From CAVXTT01 sp963764685 (GTDB lineage: Bacteria; Bacteroidota; Ignavibacteria; Ignavibacteriales; Ignavibacteriaceae), in contig CAVXTT010000001.1 in assembly GCA_963764685.1 (NCBI GenBank), forward strand, positions 62,001 to 126,000: a stretch of DNA of 64,000 bases, given 5' to 3'. Below are positions 44,069-54,719 of the stretch, piece after piece. Each line of letters opens with the position of its first letter. The first letter of the stretch is position 1. Position numbers and translations under genes: made by a program. The notes beneath the pieces were generated by a model that was not told the origin of the DNA, did no database searches, and saw nothing but the letters and a program-made list of their open reading frames with translations.

Positions 44069-47000
44069 ATGAAAAAAGCCTTTTACCTCTTCTGTCTGCT
44101 GTTTACTGTAAGTAATTCTGCGCAGACTCTTGTAGCATCCTACCCATTCCCAAGATACAATTACTATGACTATTTCTGGGGAATAACCCAAAAAGACAAT
44201 GATTTTTGGGTCACTACAAATTATAACTATAACCAGTCGGACCCTGCAAGGTTTTATAAAATAACTAAGACCGGCGTCATCCTGGATAGTATTGCTCTTT
44301 CTATTAATAATGCAGGAGGAGCTGAGTTTGACGGGACAGATTTCTGGATAGCCAAAAATTCAAATAAGATCTACCGTGTTGCCCAATCAGGAGAAGTGCT
44401 CGATAGTATAATACCACCAAACCTGAACGGTCAGGCTGCCCTGGTAGGTGATCTGGCTATGGATGGATCAAGTAAGTTATGGTACACGGTATTCTCACCA
44501 GACTTCGTTAGCTACCCGAACTGCTATGCATTTTGCTATCAATCTTGTGGACTATACTATTGTTGATACTCTTCCCTTACGGGGACGGCAGGTGATCGGA
44601 ATTGCTGTAAAGGGAGATACCGTTTTCTATGTTAATGATAAACAGTATACAGGTGATGTTGAAAGAATTTATGCTTACAGTAAAACTCTCGGCGATACTA
44701 TTTTTTCATTTCCAACTCCTGATCCTGACGGTACCTGTGTACCCAGAGGATTATATTGGGATGGAAGTTATTTATGGCTGTTAGCTCAGAGAATCGGAGG
44801 AACTTCGTATGTGTACAAAACTCTGTACAAGTATTCAATTACCGGACAGGGAAACCCTGTAATTACAACTTCCTCATCAACTCTCGATTTCGGTGTTGTA
44901 CCAATCGGCACGTCCGGTCAGGTTCCTTTGACTGTTTCAAATACCGGTACAGCGGACCTGATAATAAACAGTTTTGTGATTAATAACCCTGTATTTTCAA
45001 TTCCGGGAACATCCCTTCCTGATACTATTCCTGCCGGCGGACAAATAATTTATAATACGAACTTCACCCCTGCAGCATATGATTCAGCTTTTGGAACTCT
45101 TGCCATTCATAGTAACGACGGCGGCACTCCCATAAAAAATATTGCCCTTAAGGGAAAGGGTGTCTACCAGGGAGCGTATATTTATCTGGTCTCCAATCAA
45201 TTTAATTATGGGGGAAGAAGAGTTAATTCTAATTGTATGTGGGATATGAAGGTTGAAAATCACGGTAATATTCCTCTTCAGATAAATTCCTTTTCAACTT
45301 CTACATCCCGTTTTGTACTTGACACCACCGGTGTCCAATTCCCTGTAAATATTCCATCGCAGTCTTACAGAGTATTGAAAGTATGGTTTAAGCCAAACTC
45401 GGTAAATAATTTTACTGACTCATTGGTGATCAATTCGCTGGCAGTTAATGAACCTGTGAAGAAGGTTTACCTGTCGGGTACAGGATTCCAGAATCCGGCA
45501 GTTCTTGGTGAAGTTCTATGGCAGATGACATTTCCTTTGAACCCAAATTCCTATACCAATGACCTTGAACCAACAAGTATGAAAATGATAAATGATGTGA
45601 ACAATGATGGAATAAAAGACCTGATAATTACAGCAAGGAATTATTATACGATCTGCGTTAATGGAAATTCTTCGGTAGCGGGGGATGTAATATGGAAATT
45701 CGATACCGGGTACAATAATAACAATACCGGCTCGGTGGGTTACCAGGATGGTATGCAGGTAAGAAGTGATGTTGACGGCGACGGAGTACAGGATGTTGTA
45801 ATAGGAGTCGGCGGCGGTAACGAAATGGTTTATACTATTTCCGGCAGAACAGGCAATACGATCTGGGCATACGGCGATTCCATTAATTACAGCGACGGTG
45901 ATATAAACGGACTAAGAGCCGATAAAGATTTTAACGGAGATACTGTGCCCGATGTCTTATTATCAGCCAGCGGATCATCCTCAGGCGGCAGGCACGCGGC
46001 TATCTGTCTAAACGGACTCAACGGAATGGAAATATTTAATATGCCCCAGCCCGGGCAATATACCTTCGATATTACAACTCTTCAGACAGGGGGTGTTATT
46101 TGTGTCGATCAGAATAACGGAGGTCCTTATTACCTGTATAGATTTAATAACAGCGGCGGTCCTTTATTTAATGTTCAGGTTCCTGACGTCGTATGGAGTT
46201 TGAAAGAAACTAAGGATGTAAATAATGACGGAGTAAAAGATTTTGTAGGATTCAGCGGAGGTATGAATGTAAATGTGTATTCAAGAAGCGGAGCCAACGG
46301 AGCCGTTATCTGGAACCATCCTTTTCCTAATTTTGCAACATTTGCGAATATACATTTGATAAGCGATCTTGATTCAAATGGATATGAAGATATGATATTT
46401 TCCGGCAAGGAAGGAATTTACAGGTATGATACCAAAACCGGCAGCTTACTCTGGAGCAATCCCCTCGATTATTCCTACACAATGGGGGTTGAGGAGCTTG
46501 TGGATCTGAATGATGATAATTATAAAGAAGTCCTTGCAGGAACTTTAAATGCCAATATATACTTACTCGATGGTTTAACAGGTTCGATAATAAATCAATA
46601 TAATACAGGCGCACCGGTTGATAATGCAGTTGAGAGAATAACCGATATTTTCAGCATTGACGGAAATTATTCCCACGAGTTTACTGCTGGAACTGATGAC
46701 GGAAGAATAATATGTTATTCAGGAGGTCCTTTTGAACCTGTCCCTGTTGAATTAAATTCATTTACTGCAGTATTGACCGGAAAAGATGTTTTATTGAAGT
46801 GGAGTACTGCAACAGAGCTGAATAATAAGGGCTTTGAAGTTGAACGTAGAAATGTAACCGGTAACGGTGATGGAGAGATCATTGCATTTGTTCCAGGTAA
46901 GGGAACTTATACGGGTAAATCTTATTACTCATATGTCGATCCCGTACCTGCTTCAGGAAAATATATTTACAAACTGTATCAGCTGGATCTTGACGGCACC

Positions 47001-47327
47001 CGTAATGATGAAGGTTCAATTGAAATTGATGTTAATAACCTGCCCCGTGAGTTTTCACTCGGACAGAATTACCCGAATCCTTTTAATCCTGTAACGACAA
47101 TTAAATATTCTATCCCCATGGATTCCAGGGTAAAAATAACAATCTTCAATTCCCTGGGTCAGGTTGTTGAAGAGATTCCGGAACAGAATTTAGCGGCAGG
47201 TTTTTATGACGAAGAATGGAGCGCCGGTACAAATTCATCCGGTGTTTATTATTATTCCCTGGAAGCCATACCTCAGAACAGCGGAAATAAATTTTATTCA
47301 GTAAAGAAAATGCTTTTACTGAAATAA
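44069..47327 (+). CDS. Large secreted FG-GAP-repeat protein with type IX sorting domain, one frameshift
   Basis: About 1085 residues when joined. The start is at 44069 (MKKAFYLFCLLFTVSNSAQ), with AGGAG upstream, rather than the earlier in-frame ATG at 44036. After an N-terminal propeller-like part comes a choice-of-anchor-type beta domain (DFGVVPIGTSGQVPLTVSN), then about six FG-GAP/VCBS units with calcium-type loops (DVNNDGIKD, DVDGDGVQD, DLDSNGYED). An FN3-like domain and the sorting domain (LGQNYPNPFNPVTT to KKMLLLK) close it. The frame changes at a TTTT run near 44529, and removing one T joins YAF to AINLVDYTI. Likely adhesive or surface-structural. Confidence 0.85.
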
Positions 47328-47354
47328 TTAGGACTCAACGGCAGGAGGTCTTTC

Positions 47355-47515
47355 ATTTCCGGTGGCTTCGATACGTCGCCTTTTGGATGATTCTGAAATA
47401 TAAGATTCTTTTGGCGACACTCAGCCACCTTGCTTTCCTAATCCAAAGGAACAGCCACTAAGGTTATCGAGTGTTTTCGAGTCCTCGAGAAAATGTATCG
47501 AGATGACCGGCAACT
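47355..47515. repeat. Paired palindromic intergenic repeats
   Basis: GGTGGCT...AGCCACC encloses an inner inverted pair GTCGCC...GGCGAC (about 47360-47430). A second palindrome around TTTTCGAG-tc-CTCGAGAAAA sits near 47470-47490 and ends with TATCGAGATGACCGG. Both resemble short intergenic palindromes common in Bacteroidota (recollection). They fill the 284-bp gap between two convergent genes. Confidence 0.65.
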
Positions 47516-47611
47516 TCGATAAGGAACATTGATAGATTGGTATAAGCATAAAAATTTAACCATATCGATGGTGATATCCTTAAAGAGTTGAACCGGCGGT
47601 GATAAATTAAA

Positions 47612-48217
47612 TTAATGCCTTACGGAAGTTTTCATCTGATCCAGCAGCTGGTCAACGATCTTCCAGTCGTCGCTCCCGGTTTTCTGTTTATATTTTAGAA
47701 AACTCTCCTCTGCTTTGGCATATTGCTCCATCCTCAGATACAACAGACCCATATTGAAATAGACGTTCGAGAAATCCTCTGCCATTTCCATTGTAATATA
47801 ATAATGCAACTCGGCGAGCTTATAATCATCCATTTCAAAATAAAGATTTGCAATATTGAAATGAGATTCTGCGTGAGAAGGGTCTAGTCTGAGTGCATTA
47901 AGAAAATAAGAAAAGGCTTTAAGGTTACCTCCTTTATCTGCTTCGATCACCCCTAAATTACAATATGCATCCGGTGTACAGTCATCATGCTCAATGGCTT
48001 TAAGATAAAATTCAGAGGCACGCGGGTCCCCTTCTTCATCAAGCTTAAGAGCTGTTTCAAAATATCCTCCCGTATCGAGAGTTAGATAAAGGATCTGGGG
48101 ATCGGCTGTAAATAAGCTGAGCTGATTTTTAAAGCCCGGTTTTTGCCTCCTGCTTTTTTTGTTCTTCTTCAGCTCAACGTCATTCTGATCAATTGTAAAT
48201 ATTTTCATAGGCACCAA
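47612..48217 (-). CDS. TPR-repeat protein
   Basis: About 198-201 residues. A basic N-terminus (KKNKKSRRQKPGF) is followed by about four tetratricopeptide repeats (EFYLKAIEHDDCTPDAYCNL, AFSYFLNALRLDPSHAESHF, LHYYITMEMAEDFSNVYFN). Either the TTG at 48217 or the ATG at 48208 is the start. GGAGG is 9 bases before the TTG but 18 before the ATG. That GGAGG lies in the 3' arm of a hairpin that also looks like a terminator. A cytoplasmic protein-interaction role is inferred. Confidence 0.8.
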   Translation of the reverse strand: MVPMKIFTIDQNDVELKKNKKSRRQKPGFKNQLSLFTADPQILYLTLDTGGYFETALKLDEEGDPRASEFYLKAIEHDDCTPDAYCNLGVIEADKGGNLKAFSYFLNALRLDPSHAESHFNIANLYFEMDDYKLAELHYYITMEMAEDFSNVYFNMGLLYLRMEQYAKAEESFLKYKQKTGSDDWKIVDQLLDQMKTSVRH

Positions 48218-48246
48218 TAAAAAATCCTCCGTGAAGGTGGGAGGAT
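48218..48246 (-). terminator. Hairpin with T tract overlapping the TPR gene leader
   Basis: On the minus strand ATCCTCC-caccttcac-GGAGGAT is followed by TTTTTT. It could end Ku transcription (stop 130 bp upstream), attenuate the TPR gene, or hide its GGAGG ribosome binding site. Confidence 0.6.
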
Positions 48247-48375
48247 TAATATTTAAATTTAAAATTTCATTGAGTAATTAAAAGAAGCACTCTTGTATTC
48301 AAAATAAATTATTCATTACTTAAAATCAACAAAATGAGAATATATTAATTTATTTTTTCTGCAGACGATAAAATT

Positions 48376-49218
48376 TTATGTCCCGGTTTTCTTTTTGGCT
48401 GCCGGTTTCTTTATTTTTACTTTTCCTTTTGCTTTTTCCATCGGCATCTTCTTTGTTTGTCCCAGACTTTTCTTTAATGCCGCCATCAGATCCACAGCGG
48501 GCTTAACATCAATTTTTTCGGGTGCGCTTATTTCCTTTCCTGAAATCTTTGCCTGAATAATTTCCTTCAGCGCATCCTTGTATCTGTCGCTTATGGGTAT
48601 ATCTTTCAGCTTAACCGACATCGAATCAACAAGCGACTTTGCAAGATTCACCTCAGCGGTCTCAAGTTTGGTTACTTTCAGCAAAGGAACTTCATTTATA
48701 TTTTTTACTTCATTCGGGTAGCGGATCTTGTAGAGTACAAGTCCTTTTTCCAGCGGGGCAATCAGAACGACATCTTCCCTGTCCCTTATAACAACCCTGC
48801 CAATGCCAATTTTTTTCGACTGCTTCATTGTCTCCATTAAAAGATTATAGGCTTTTGCAGCGGCATCATTATCGGGACCGATAAAAAATGGAGTATCATA
48901 GAGAACCGGATCAACTTCTTTCTGATCCAGGAACCCTTCTATATTAATAATTTTAGTGCTGGAAAGCTTTACCTTTTCAAGATCGGAAGGTTCTATGATT
49001 ACATACTTATCCTTTTCATATTCATATCCCTTCAGAATATCGGCAGCATTTACTACCTGCTGGCAGGTTTTGCATTTTTTATCATATCCAATCCTCCCCA
49101 TATCCTCCTTATGAAGCTGGTTGAAACTGATATTTTCTGTAGTATCCGTTGCTGAATAAATTCTTATGGGAATTATAACCAGGGAGAAGCTGATATGACC
49201 TTTCCAGATAGTTCTCAT
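48376..49218 (-). CDS. ku: Ku protein of bacterial non-homologous end joining
   Basis: 280 residues. It starts with the characteristic IWKGHISFSLVIIPIRIYSAT, contains FNQLHKEDMGRIGYDKKC and the core beta-barrel (GYEYEKDKYVIIEPSDLEKV), and ends with a lysine-rich tail (KAKGKVKIKKPAAKKK). Bacterial Ku homodimers bind double-strand break ends and recruit ligase LigD. The basic tail is typical of DNA-binding Ku extensions. No ligD is in the window. It lies alone, with a candidate terminator upstream and downstream. Confidence 0.95.
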   Translation of the reverse strand: MRTIWKGHISFSLVIIPIRIYSATDTTENISFNQLHKEDMGRIGYDKKCKTCQQVVNAADILKGYEYEKDKYVIIEPSDLEKVKLSSTKIINIEGFLDQKEVDPVLYDTPFFIGPDNDAAAKAYNLLMETMKQSKKIGIGRVVIRDREDVVLIAPLEKGLVLYKIRYPNEVKNINEVPLLKVTKLETAEVNLAKSLVDSMSVKLKDIPISDRYKDALKEIIQAKISGKEISAPEKIDVKPAVDLMAALKKSLGQTKKMPMEKAKGKVKIKKPAAKKKTGT

Positions 49219-49583
49219 ATAAAAACCTTCTTATTGTTCAAAGATTAGTACAATTTATTGCGTTTTTTGTGACGTATTGCAAGAGCCGTTAAAAAATAGA
49301 TTAAATAAATTAAATAATCAATAATTAACAAATATTGCTTTTGGCTAAGCACCTATCCAGTACCAGGTTCTAACCCCTATTGTGCCCCTACTATGTCCTA
49401 TTAAAGCCCTAAAATGTCTCTGGTTGAGAAGAGGTCCGGTAAGAGAATTAAAAGGTTATGGAAGGGGATGTGAAAGCTGTAGCCCTAAAGTTTTACCCGG
49501 ATATTTTTAAGATTGAAAGAACAATCTTATTAATTAATGACAATTATTGATCAAGAGATATAAGGTAGGATAAATAGGTCAAT
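49219..49583. other. Intergenic stretch with one short inverted repeat
   Basis: Between ispH and ku there is no supported gene. TAAGATTG-aaagaa-CAATCTTA at 49508-49529 is a perfect 8-bp inverted repeat about 55 bases after the ispH stop. It lacks a T tract on the minus strand, so its role as a terminator is uncertain. Confidence 0.45.
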
Positions 49584-50809
49584 TTAACTGAGTAATCTCT
49601 CAAGTACTTCATCTGACTGATGGGCATCAGGGAAGTAAGAAAGTATCTTGTAAAGTACTTCTTCAACAACTGCATCGGGACAGGATGCACCGCTCGTTAA
49701 AATTATCTTCACAGGTTTATGCTTCGGTAAAAATCCCATGGTAATTTTTTCTTTCTGTGAATGGATATCAAAATGCTTTATTTCTTTAGGTGAAATAATC
49801 TTTTCAGCTGAAGAAATAAAATATGTCTTGAATTTTTTCGTACAAAGTTCGACAATATGGGAAGTATTGGAGCTGTTATACCCCCCTACCACAATAGCAA
49901 GATCGGCGTCCTCATTTAATAATCCGTATGTAGCATCCTGGTTATCATTTGTGGCATAACATAAAGTATCCCTCGTATCCGCAAAATGAAATTTAATATT
50001 ATGGTCACCGTAACGGGATATCATCGCTTCTTTAATAAGGTCTGATATAGCCTCTGTTTCCGAGGCGAGCATCGTCGTCTGGTTCACCACTCCCAGCCGG
50101 TAAAGGTCTTCTGCGGGATTAAAATTTATAGAATACTTTCCCTTAAAAAATTCTTTAAATTCGACATCGGATTTCTTTCCCCGGATATATTCTGCAAGGA
50201 ATTTTGCCTCATCAAGATCCCTTACAATTAATGAAGGAGAGTTTTCCTTACTGTGTGAAAATGTAGCTCTGGTTTCTTCGTGATAATGCTTTCCGTGGAT
50301 TATTATTGTATATCCCTGCTGTCCCCAGCTGCTCCTGATCGGTTCCATACCTTTTCAACAAAGGGACAGGTTGTATTATATTTATATGGATTTATTCCCA
50401 GGTCGTTCAGCTTGCTTTCAATTTCCAATGTTGTTCCGAATGCAGGGATCACAACAATATCTTCGCTGTTAAGATTATTCCATCCTTCAAGAAAATTGCC
50501 GGAAGTATCCATAAGGAATTCCACTCCCCTTTCTTTAAGATCCTCATTTACTCCCGGGTTATGGATCATTTCGCTGAGCAGGAAAATTCTTTTATTGGGA
50601 TTTTCTTCCACCGTCCTGTAGGCTATTTCAATTGCATTCTCTACCCCGTAACAGAAACCAAAATGACGGGCTAATAAAAATTTTACCGCTCCAAAATCCA
50701 GTATTGTTGGATTAAAATCCTTCTTTCTGGGGTCATCGCTTTTACGTAAATGCTTTATTCTTGTTATAACCGAGCTTTTATAAAACTCAGGTATCCTGAA
50801 ATTTTTCAT
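49584..50809 (-). CDS. ispH: 4-hydroxy-3-methylbut-2-enyl diphosphate reductase, frame interrupted
   Basis: About 407 residues when joined, the long IspH form found in Bacteroidota and cyanobacteria. IspH is the last enzyme of the MEP isoprenoid pathway and holds a 4Fe-4S cluster through three cysteines, seen in ARHFGFCYGVENAIEIA, NTTCPFVEKVWNRS and LTSGASCPDAVVEEVL. The frame breaks around 50325-50345, where two extra bases would have to be removed to read WNRSEQLGQQGYTIIIHG. Everything else is intact, so an assembly error is likely. Confidence 0.9.
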
Positions 50810-50903
50810 AAGGTTAAAATAGTAAAATAAGGAGACTTAGAAAGTTCCTATCGGGATGCATCCTCCCTTTGGGTTTAAGGGAAAGCAATGTGTGAGAGAT
50901 TCC

Positions 50904-53069
50904 CTAAAAATAATATAGATATTTAATCTTAAGAACAGCAGCTCTGTCGGAGATTTCCATTTTGCGGATATTATCAACAGGATCCGTTTCCCTAGTGTGA
51001 AGTTCATTGATAGCAAAATAGATCCAGCTTTTGGGGGAAAAATTATAGGAGAAAAGAAAACCGATAACAAGCTGTTCAAGTTTATCGGTCGATCGCACAT
51101 AAACATTGTCGACATACATCCTGAGATTTAAATAATTCACGGGGGTCAGAGAGAAATAAGGACGTGAATTAAATGTCACATCTTCAATATTCCCTTCCGG
51201 GTTTCCTTCTACATAGGTATCCAGGGAACTCCCGATCTCAAGTATATCAATTATTTTCCAGGAGGCACTTCCGCCTAACCAATAAAAGAGGGCAAGGTAA
51301 TCTCTTGAAAAATTGTACGACTTTGATACCCCGCCGTAAATATTCGCAGACCATTCCGGTTTAATGTTGAAATATGCACTTAAATTCAGTTCATAGGAAT
51401 CAAATTCTTTCCCCTGATCCTTATTTTTTCCTGCCGAAATATTTATTTCATAGGCCCAGTTGCTTCTGAACTGCATATTAAATCCGATAATTCCCTCTTT
51501 ATCTATGTAATCATCTACTTTTTCATAACCAACATAAGGGCCGGCGTATAAAAGAATTGACGACAACTCCCCCCGGGTAAAATACCAGCGCGGACCGGTT
51601 AAAATAGTTGAAGAGCCTGTGCCAATCCAGGGAACATACCCAATCTGGTTAATATCAAATTCATCACCTATATATCTTGATCTCATCAGTGTCATCCAGT
51701 TTTCGGTTACCATCCTGAATCCTGCAGAAGCTGCATAATCTCCTGTAGAATCCTTAAATGACCTTGCAACCTGGTATGCAAGCTGCCAGTCGGACGATCT
51801 GAATGCCCCGTCAACATCAATTACACCATAGTTATGTTCGCTTGTCTGCTTTCCGGAAAACAGAATTCCTATGCTTGAATTTCCAAGTACCTGCTTTTTT
51901 ATTCTGCCGGTACCAAAAAAAGCTTTTGGTTCAGTGTATGTATTTCCGTCAACTTCATAATCTGTTTCTGCGGTCCGGGCAACAAATCCACCATACTCCC
52001 ATTCATTTATTCTGCCCGATGCCTTTGCCCCGAAAGTAAGCGGGACCTCAGTTCCGTCGGGAAGAATCTTACCTATCCTGCGTGAATAGAAAAGTTCAAG
52101 GGGCAAATAAAAACCGCTGCTTCTTTCCTGTCCCGAAGGACGGAATATTTCATATCCCTGCGTAAAGAAAGGACGCCTCTCGGAATAATAAGATTCATAC
52201 CTGGAAATATTAAAATCGAAAGGATCTGCTTCTATCTGTGCAAAATCGGGATTGGCTGTCAATTGAAAAGTAAGACTGCGTGAAGGGTTATAAAATATAT
52301 CTATACCAAGTGCCGGGTCTCCTTCGTAAACACCATCTCTTATATAAGTAAACTTTGTAAGTGCAACTGGATATATCTCAAGATTCAATCCTTCAACCTG
52401 GGGAGTGAAATCTTCAAACACCAGCGATCCGAATTTAGATATCCTTTGCCCTTCATTTTCTTCATAACCGCACCAGTAAATATCTTCAGACCTTACAGGT
52501 GACCACCGGTCGATATCCAATCCCCAGGAATGTTTGAGGGTATCATACTGAATTGATTTGTAGGGAATTTTCATTTCAACAACGAATCCCCAGTCATAGA
52601 TTTTTGAATCTGCAAACCATATACCATCCCAGCTGTAATCCCTGTTTCGAGCATCGTCAATTAACCGGCAGTCGCTTCTAACGCCCGAAGCAGATACTGC
52701 GAATTTATAAGCCGTGTTATGATCGTTAAAAGTATCGAACATCAGGGAAACCATATCTCCTGAGAACTGATCGAGGGTTCCGGTCACGTTTTGAATTTTT
52801 GACCTGGAATCATAACAAACGATTAATCCATAGATCGATTCATCGGTGGTCAGCAGTTTTGTGACTGTTCTTATGGTGGGTTCTTTTCCGTTATAAGGAG
52901 AGTGCTGGATAAAATCGGATAATGAATCAGCAGTTTCCCATAGGCTGTCAATTATACCATCTACCTCAATTTCTGTATTTGTTTTCTTCAGCTTATATAT
53001 TTTTTCCTCATCGGCAGCAGAGACGATGATTGAAGATATAACACAAATCAGAATAAGATAGTTTTTCAT
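50904..53069 (-). CDS. DUF5916-type outer-membrane protein with CBM9-like N-terminal domain
   Basis: 721 residues. A signal peptide (about 1-18) precedes a carbohydrate-binding-9-like domain (about 25-215, EIEVDGIIDSLWETADSLSD, then DSLSDFIQHSPYNGKEPT) and a long region of amphipathic beta-strands (DUF5916) ending in an aromatic residue (KIKYLYYF), as in outer-membrane barrels. FNISRYESYYSERRPFFTQG is the typical junction motif. Function is unknown. Family members often accompany secretion or polysaccharide genes. It is transcribed alone, with ispH 94 bp downstream. Confidence 0.85.
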   Translation of the reverse strand: MKNYLILICVISSIIVSAADEEKIYKLKKTNTEIEVDGIIDSLWETADSLSDFIQHSPYNGKEPTIRTVTKLLTTDESIYGLIVCYDSRSKIQNVTGTLDQFSGDMVSLMFDTFNDHNTAYKFAVSASGVRSDCRLIDDARNRDYSWDGIWFADSKIYDWGFVVEMKIPYKSIQYDTLKHSWGLDIDRWSPVRSEDIYWCGYEENEGQRISKFGSLVFEDFTPQVEGLNLEIYPVALTKFTYIRDGVYEGDPALGIDIFYNPSRSLTFQLTANPDFAQIEADPFDFNISRYESYYSERRPFFTQGYEIFRPSGQERSSGFYLPLELFYSRRIGKILPDGTEVPLTFGAKASGRINEWEYGGFVARTAETDYEVDGNTYTEPKAFFGTGRIKKQVLGNSSIGILFSGKQTSEHNYGVIDVDGAFRSSDWQLAYQVARSFKDSTGDYAASAGFRMVTENWMTLMRSRYIGDEFDINQIGYVPWIGTGSSTILTGPRWYFTRGELSSILLYAGPYVGYEKVDDYIDKEGIIGFNMQFRSNWAYEINISAGKNKDQGKEFDSYELNLSAYFNIKPEWSANIYGGVSKSYNFSRDYLALFYWLGGSASWKIIDILEIGSSLDTYVEGNPEGNIEDVTFNSRPYFSLTPVNYLNLRMYVDNVYVRSTDKLEQLVIGFLFSYNFSPKSWIYFAINELHTRETDPVDNIRKMEISDRAAVLKIKYLYYF

Positions 53070-53197
53070 TAAACTATTATTTAAGGTTTACCTAAACCTT
53101 TATATAACTCCTATTAAAAAATAATCAAATATGACCACCTGCTAATTTAACTGATGACCAGCACTAAAACCGGATGGATTTTTTCATGCTGTCGTTC

Positions 53198-53266
53198 GCC
53201 TGCCCGCCGGTAGGCGGCCGGCAAAATATTCAATATTTCTGATTCCGACGCTCCGCACGACCGCAC
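53198..53266. repeat. GCCTGCC palindrome with CGACCGCA units
   Basis: gcctgcccgccggtaggcgg is a short inverted repeat. It is followed at 53249 by cgctccgca and cgaccgca. The same pairing of palindrome and 8-base units occurs at 30782-30833. The rest of the 296-bp divergent gap shows nothing else apart from the eno ribosome binding site. Confidence 0.6.
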
Positions 53267-53365
53267 GATTTAAGATTTATTGTTAATCACTTCCTTGATG
53301 ATTATTTTAAAGATCTGAAATTTTTAAAGTTTTGAGACATTTTATAAACTGATTCAGGAGATGTA

Positions 53366-54659
53366 ATGACCACAATAGTTGATGTATTAGGAAGAGAGAT
53401 ACTGGATTCGAGAGGAAACCCGACACTTGAAGTTGAAGTTTTACTGGAGAGCGGAATTATTGGAAGGGCAGCTGTTCCAAGCGGCGCTTCCACAGGTGAG
53501 CACGAGGCAGTTGAATTAAGAGATGGAGATAAATCGCGCTACGGCGGTAAGGGAGTATTAAAGGCCGTAGAAAATATCAATGAGAAAATAGCTGATGAAC
53601 TGATAGATGCCGATGCATCCGAACAGGCTTATATCGACCAGTTCCTGATAGATCTTGATGGAACACCTAACAAGGAAAATCTTGGGGCAAATGCAATACT
53701 TGGTGTTTCACTTGCCTGTGCAAAAGCTGCTGCAGATACTCTTGATATTCCTTTATACCGATATATCGGCGGGAGTAAATGCACGTACTCTTCCTGTTCC
53801 GATGATGAATATTTTGAACGGCGGAAGTCACGCAGATAATAATGTTGATTTCCAGGAATTTATGGTAATGCCTGTCGGTGCACCCAATTTTGCTGAAGCA
53901 TTAAGAATGGGTGCAGAAGTGTTCCATTCACTTAAATCCGTATTAAAGAAAAAGGGATATAATACTTCAGTTGGTGATGAAGGAGGCTTTGCCCCGAATC
54001 TTAAATCAAATGATGAAGCCCTTGAAGTAATTCTCGAAGCAATTGAAAAAACCGGATATAAAACAGGAACTGATATTGCCCTCGCTCTTGATGTAGCCTC
54101 GAGTGAAATGTACAAGAAAGAAAATAAAATGTACAGCTTCTTCAAATCATCAAAAGTGGAAAAAACATCAGCACAGATGGTTGATTTTTATGAGAACTGG
54201 GTAAAGCAGTATCCCATTATTTCCATTGAAGACGGATTGGACGAAAACGACTGGGAAGGATGGCAGCTTTTAACTGAAAAACTCGGCACCCGAATACAGC
54301 TTGTGGGAGATGATCTTTTTGTAACTAATACCGATCGCCTTGCTACAGGTATTGTAAGAGGAATTGCAAATTCCATTCTTATAAAAGTGAACCAGATAGG
54401 TACTTTAACAGAAACACTGAATGCAATTGAGATGGCAAAGAAAGCCGGGTATACAAATGTAATCAGTCACCGCAGCGGTGAAACTGAAGATACCACCATT
54501 GCAGATATTGCTGTAGCAACAAATGCGGGACAGATTAAAACAGGTTCATTATCCCGAACCGACCGGATTGCCAAATACAACCAGCTTCTAAGAATTGAAG
54601 AAGAACTTGATACAATGGCAATTTATCCCGGCATTACCGCTATAAATTGCAATCTATAA
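53366..54659 (+). CDS. eno: Enolase, one frameshift
   Basis: 430 residues when joined, normal length. Enolase interconverts 2-phosphoglycerate and phosphoenolpyruvate. It starts with VDVLGREILDSRGNPTLEVE, with AGGAG five bases before the ATG. VPSGASTGEHEAVELRDGD, the metal ligand regions LALDVASSE and SIEDGLDE, the catalytic-loop SHRSGETED and the GSLSRTDRIAKYNQL block are intact. The frame changes at GGG 53771-53773. Removing one G gives YIGGVNARTLPVPMMNILNG. An essential glycolytic gene with a single homopolymer change is best explained as sequence error. Confidence 0.93.
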
Positions 54660-54666
54660 CATTTGG

Positions 54667-54702
54667 AGAGACTGATATAAACGGGTATCAGTCTCTTTTT
54701 TT
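54667..54702 (+). terminator. Rho-independent terminator after eno
   Basis: AGAGACTGATA-taaacggg-TATCAGTCTCT forms a perfect 11-bp stem followed by TTTTTTT. It starts 8 bases after the eno stop and ends 18 bases before the glnA start, so glnA needs its own promoter or read-through. Confidence 0.95.
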
Positions 54703-54719
54703 ATTAAAGGGAAACTACA

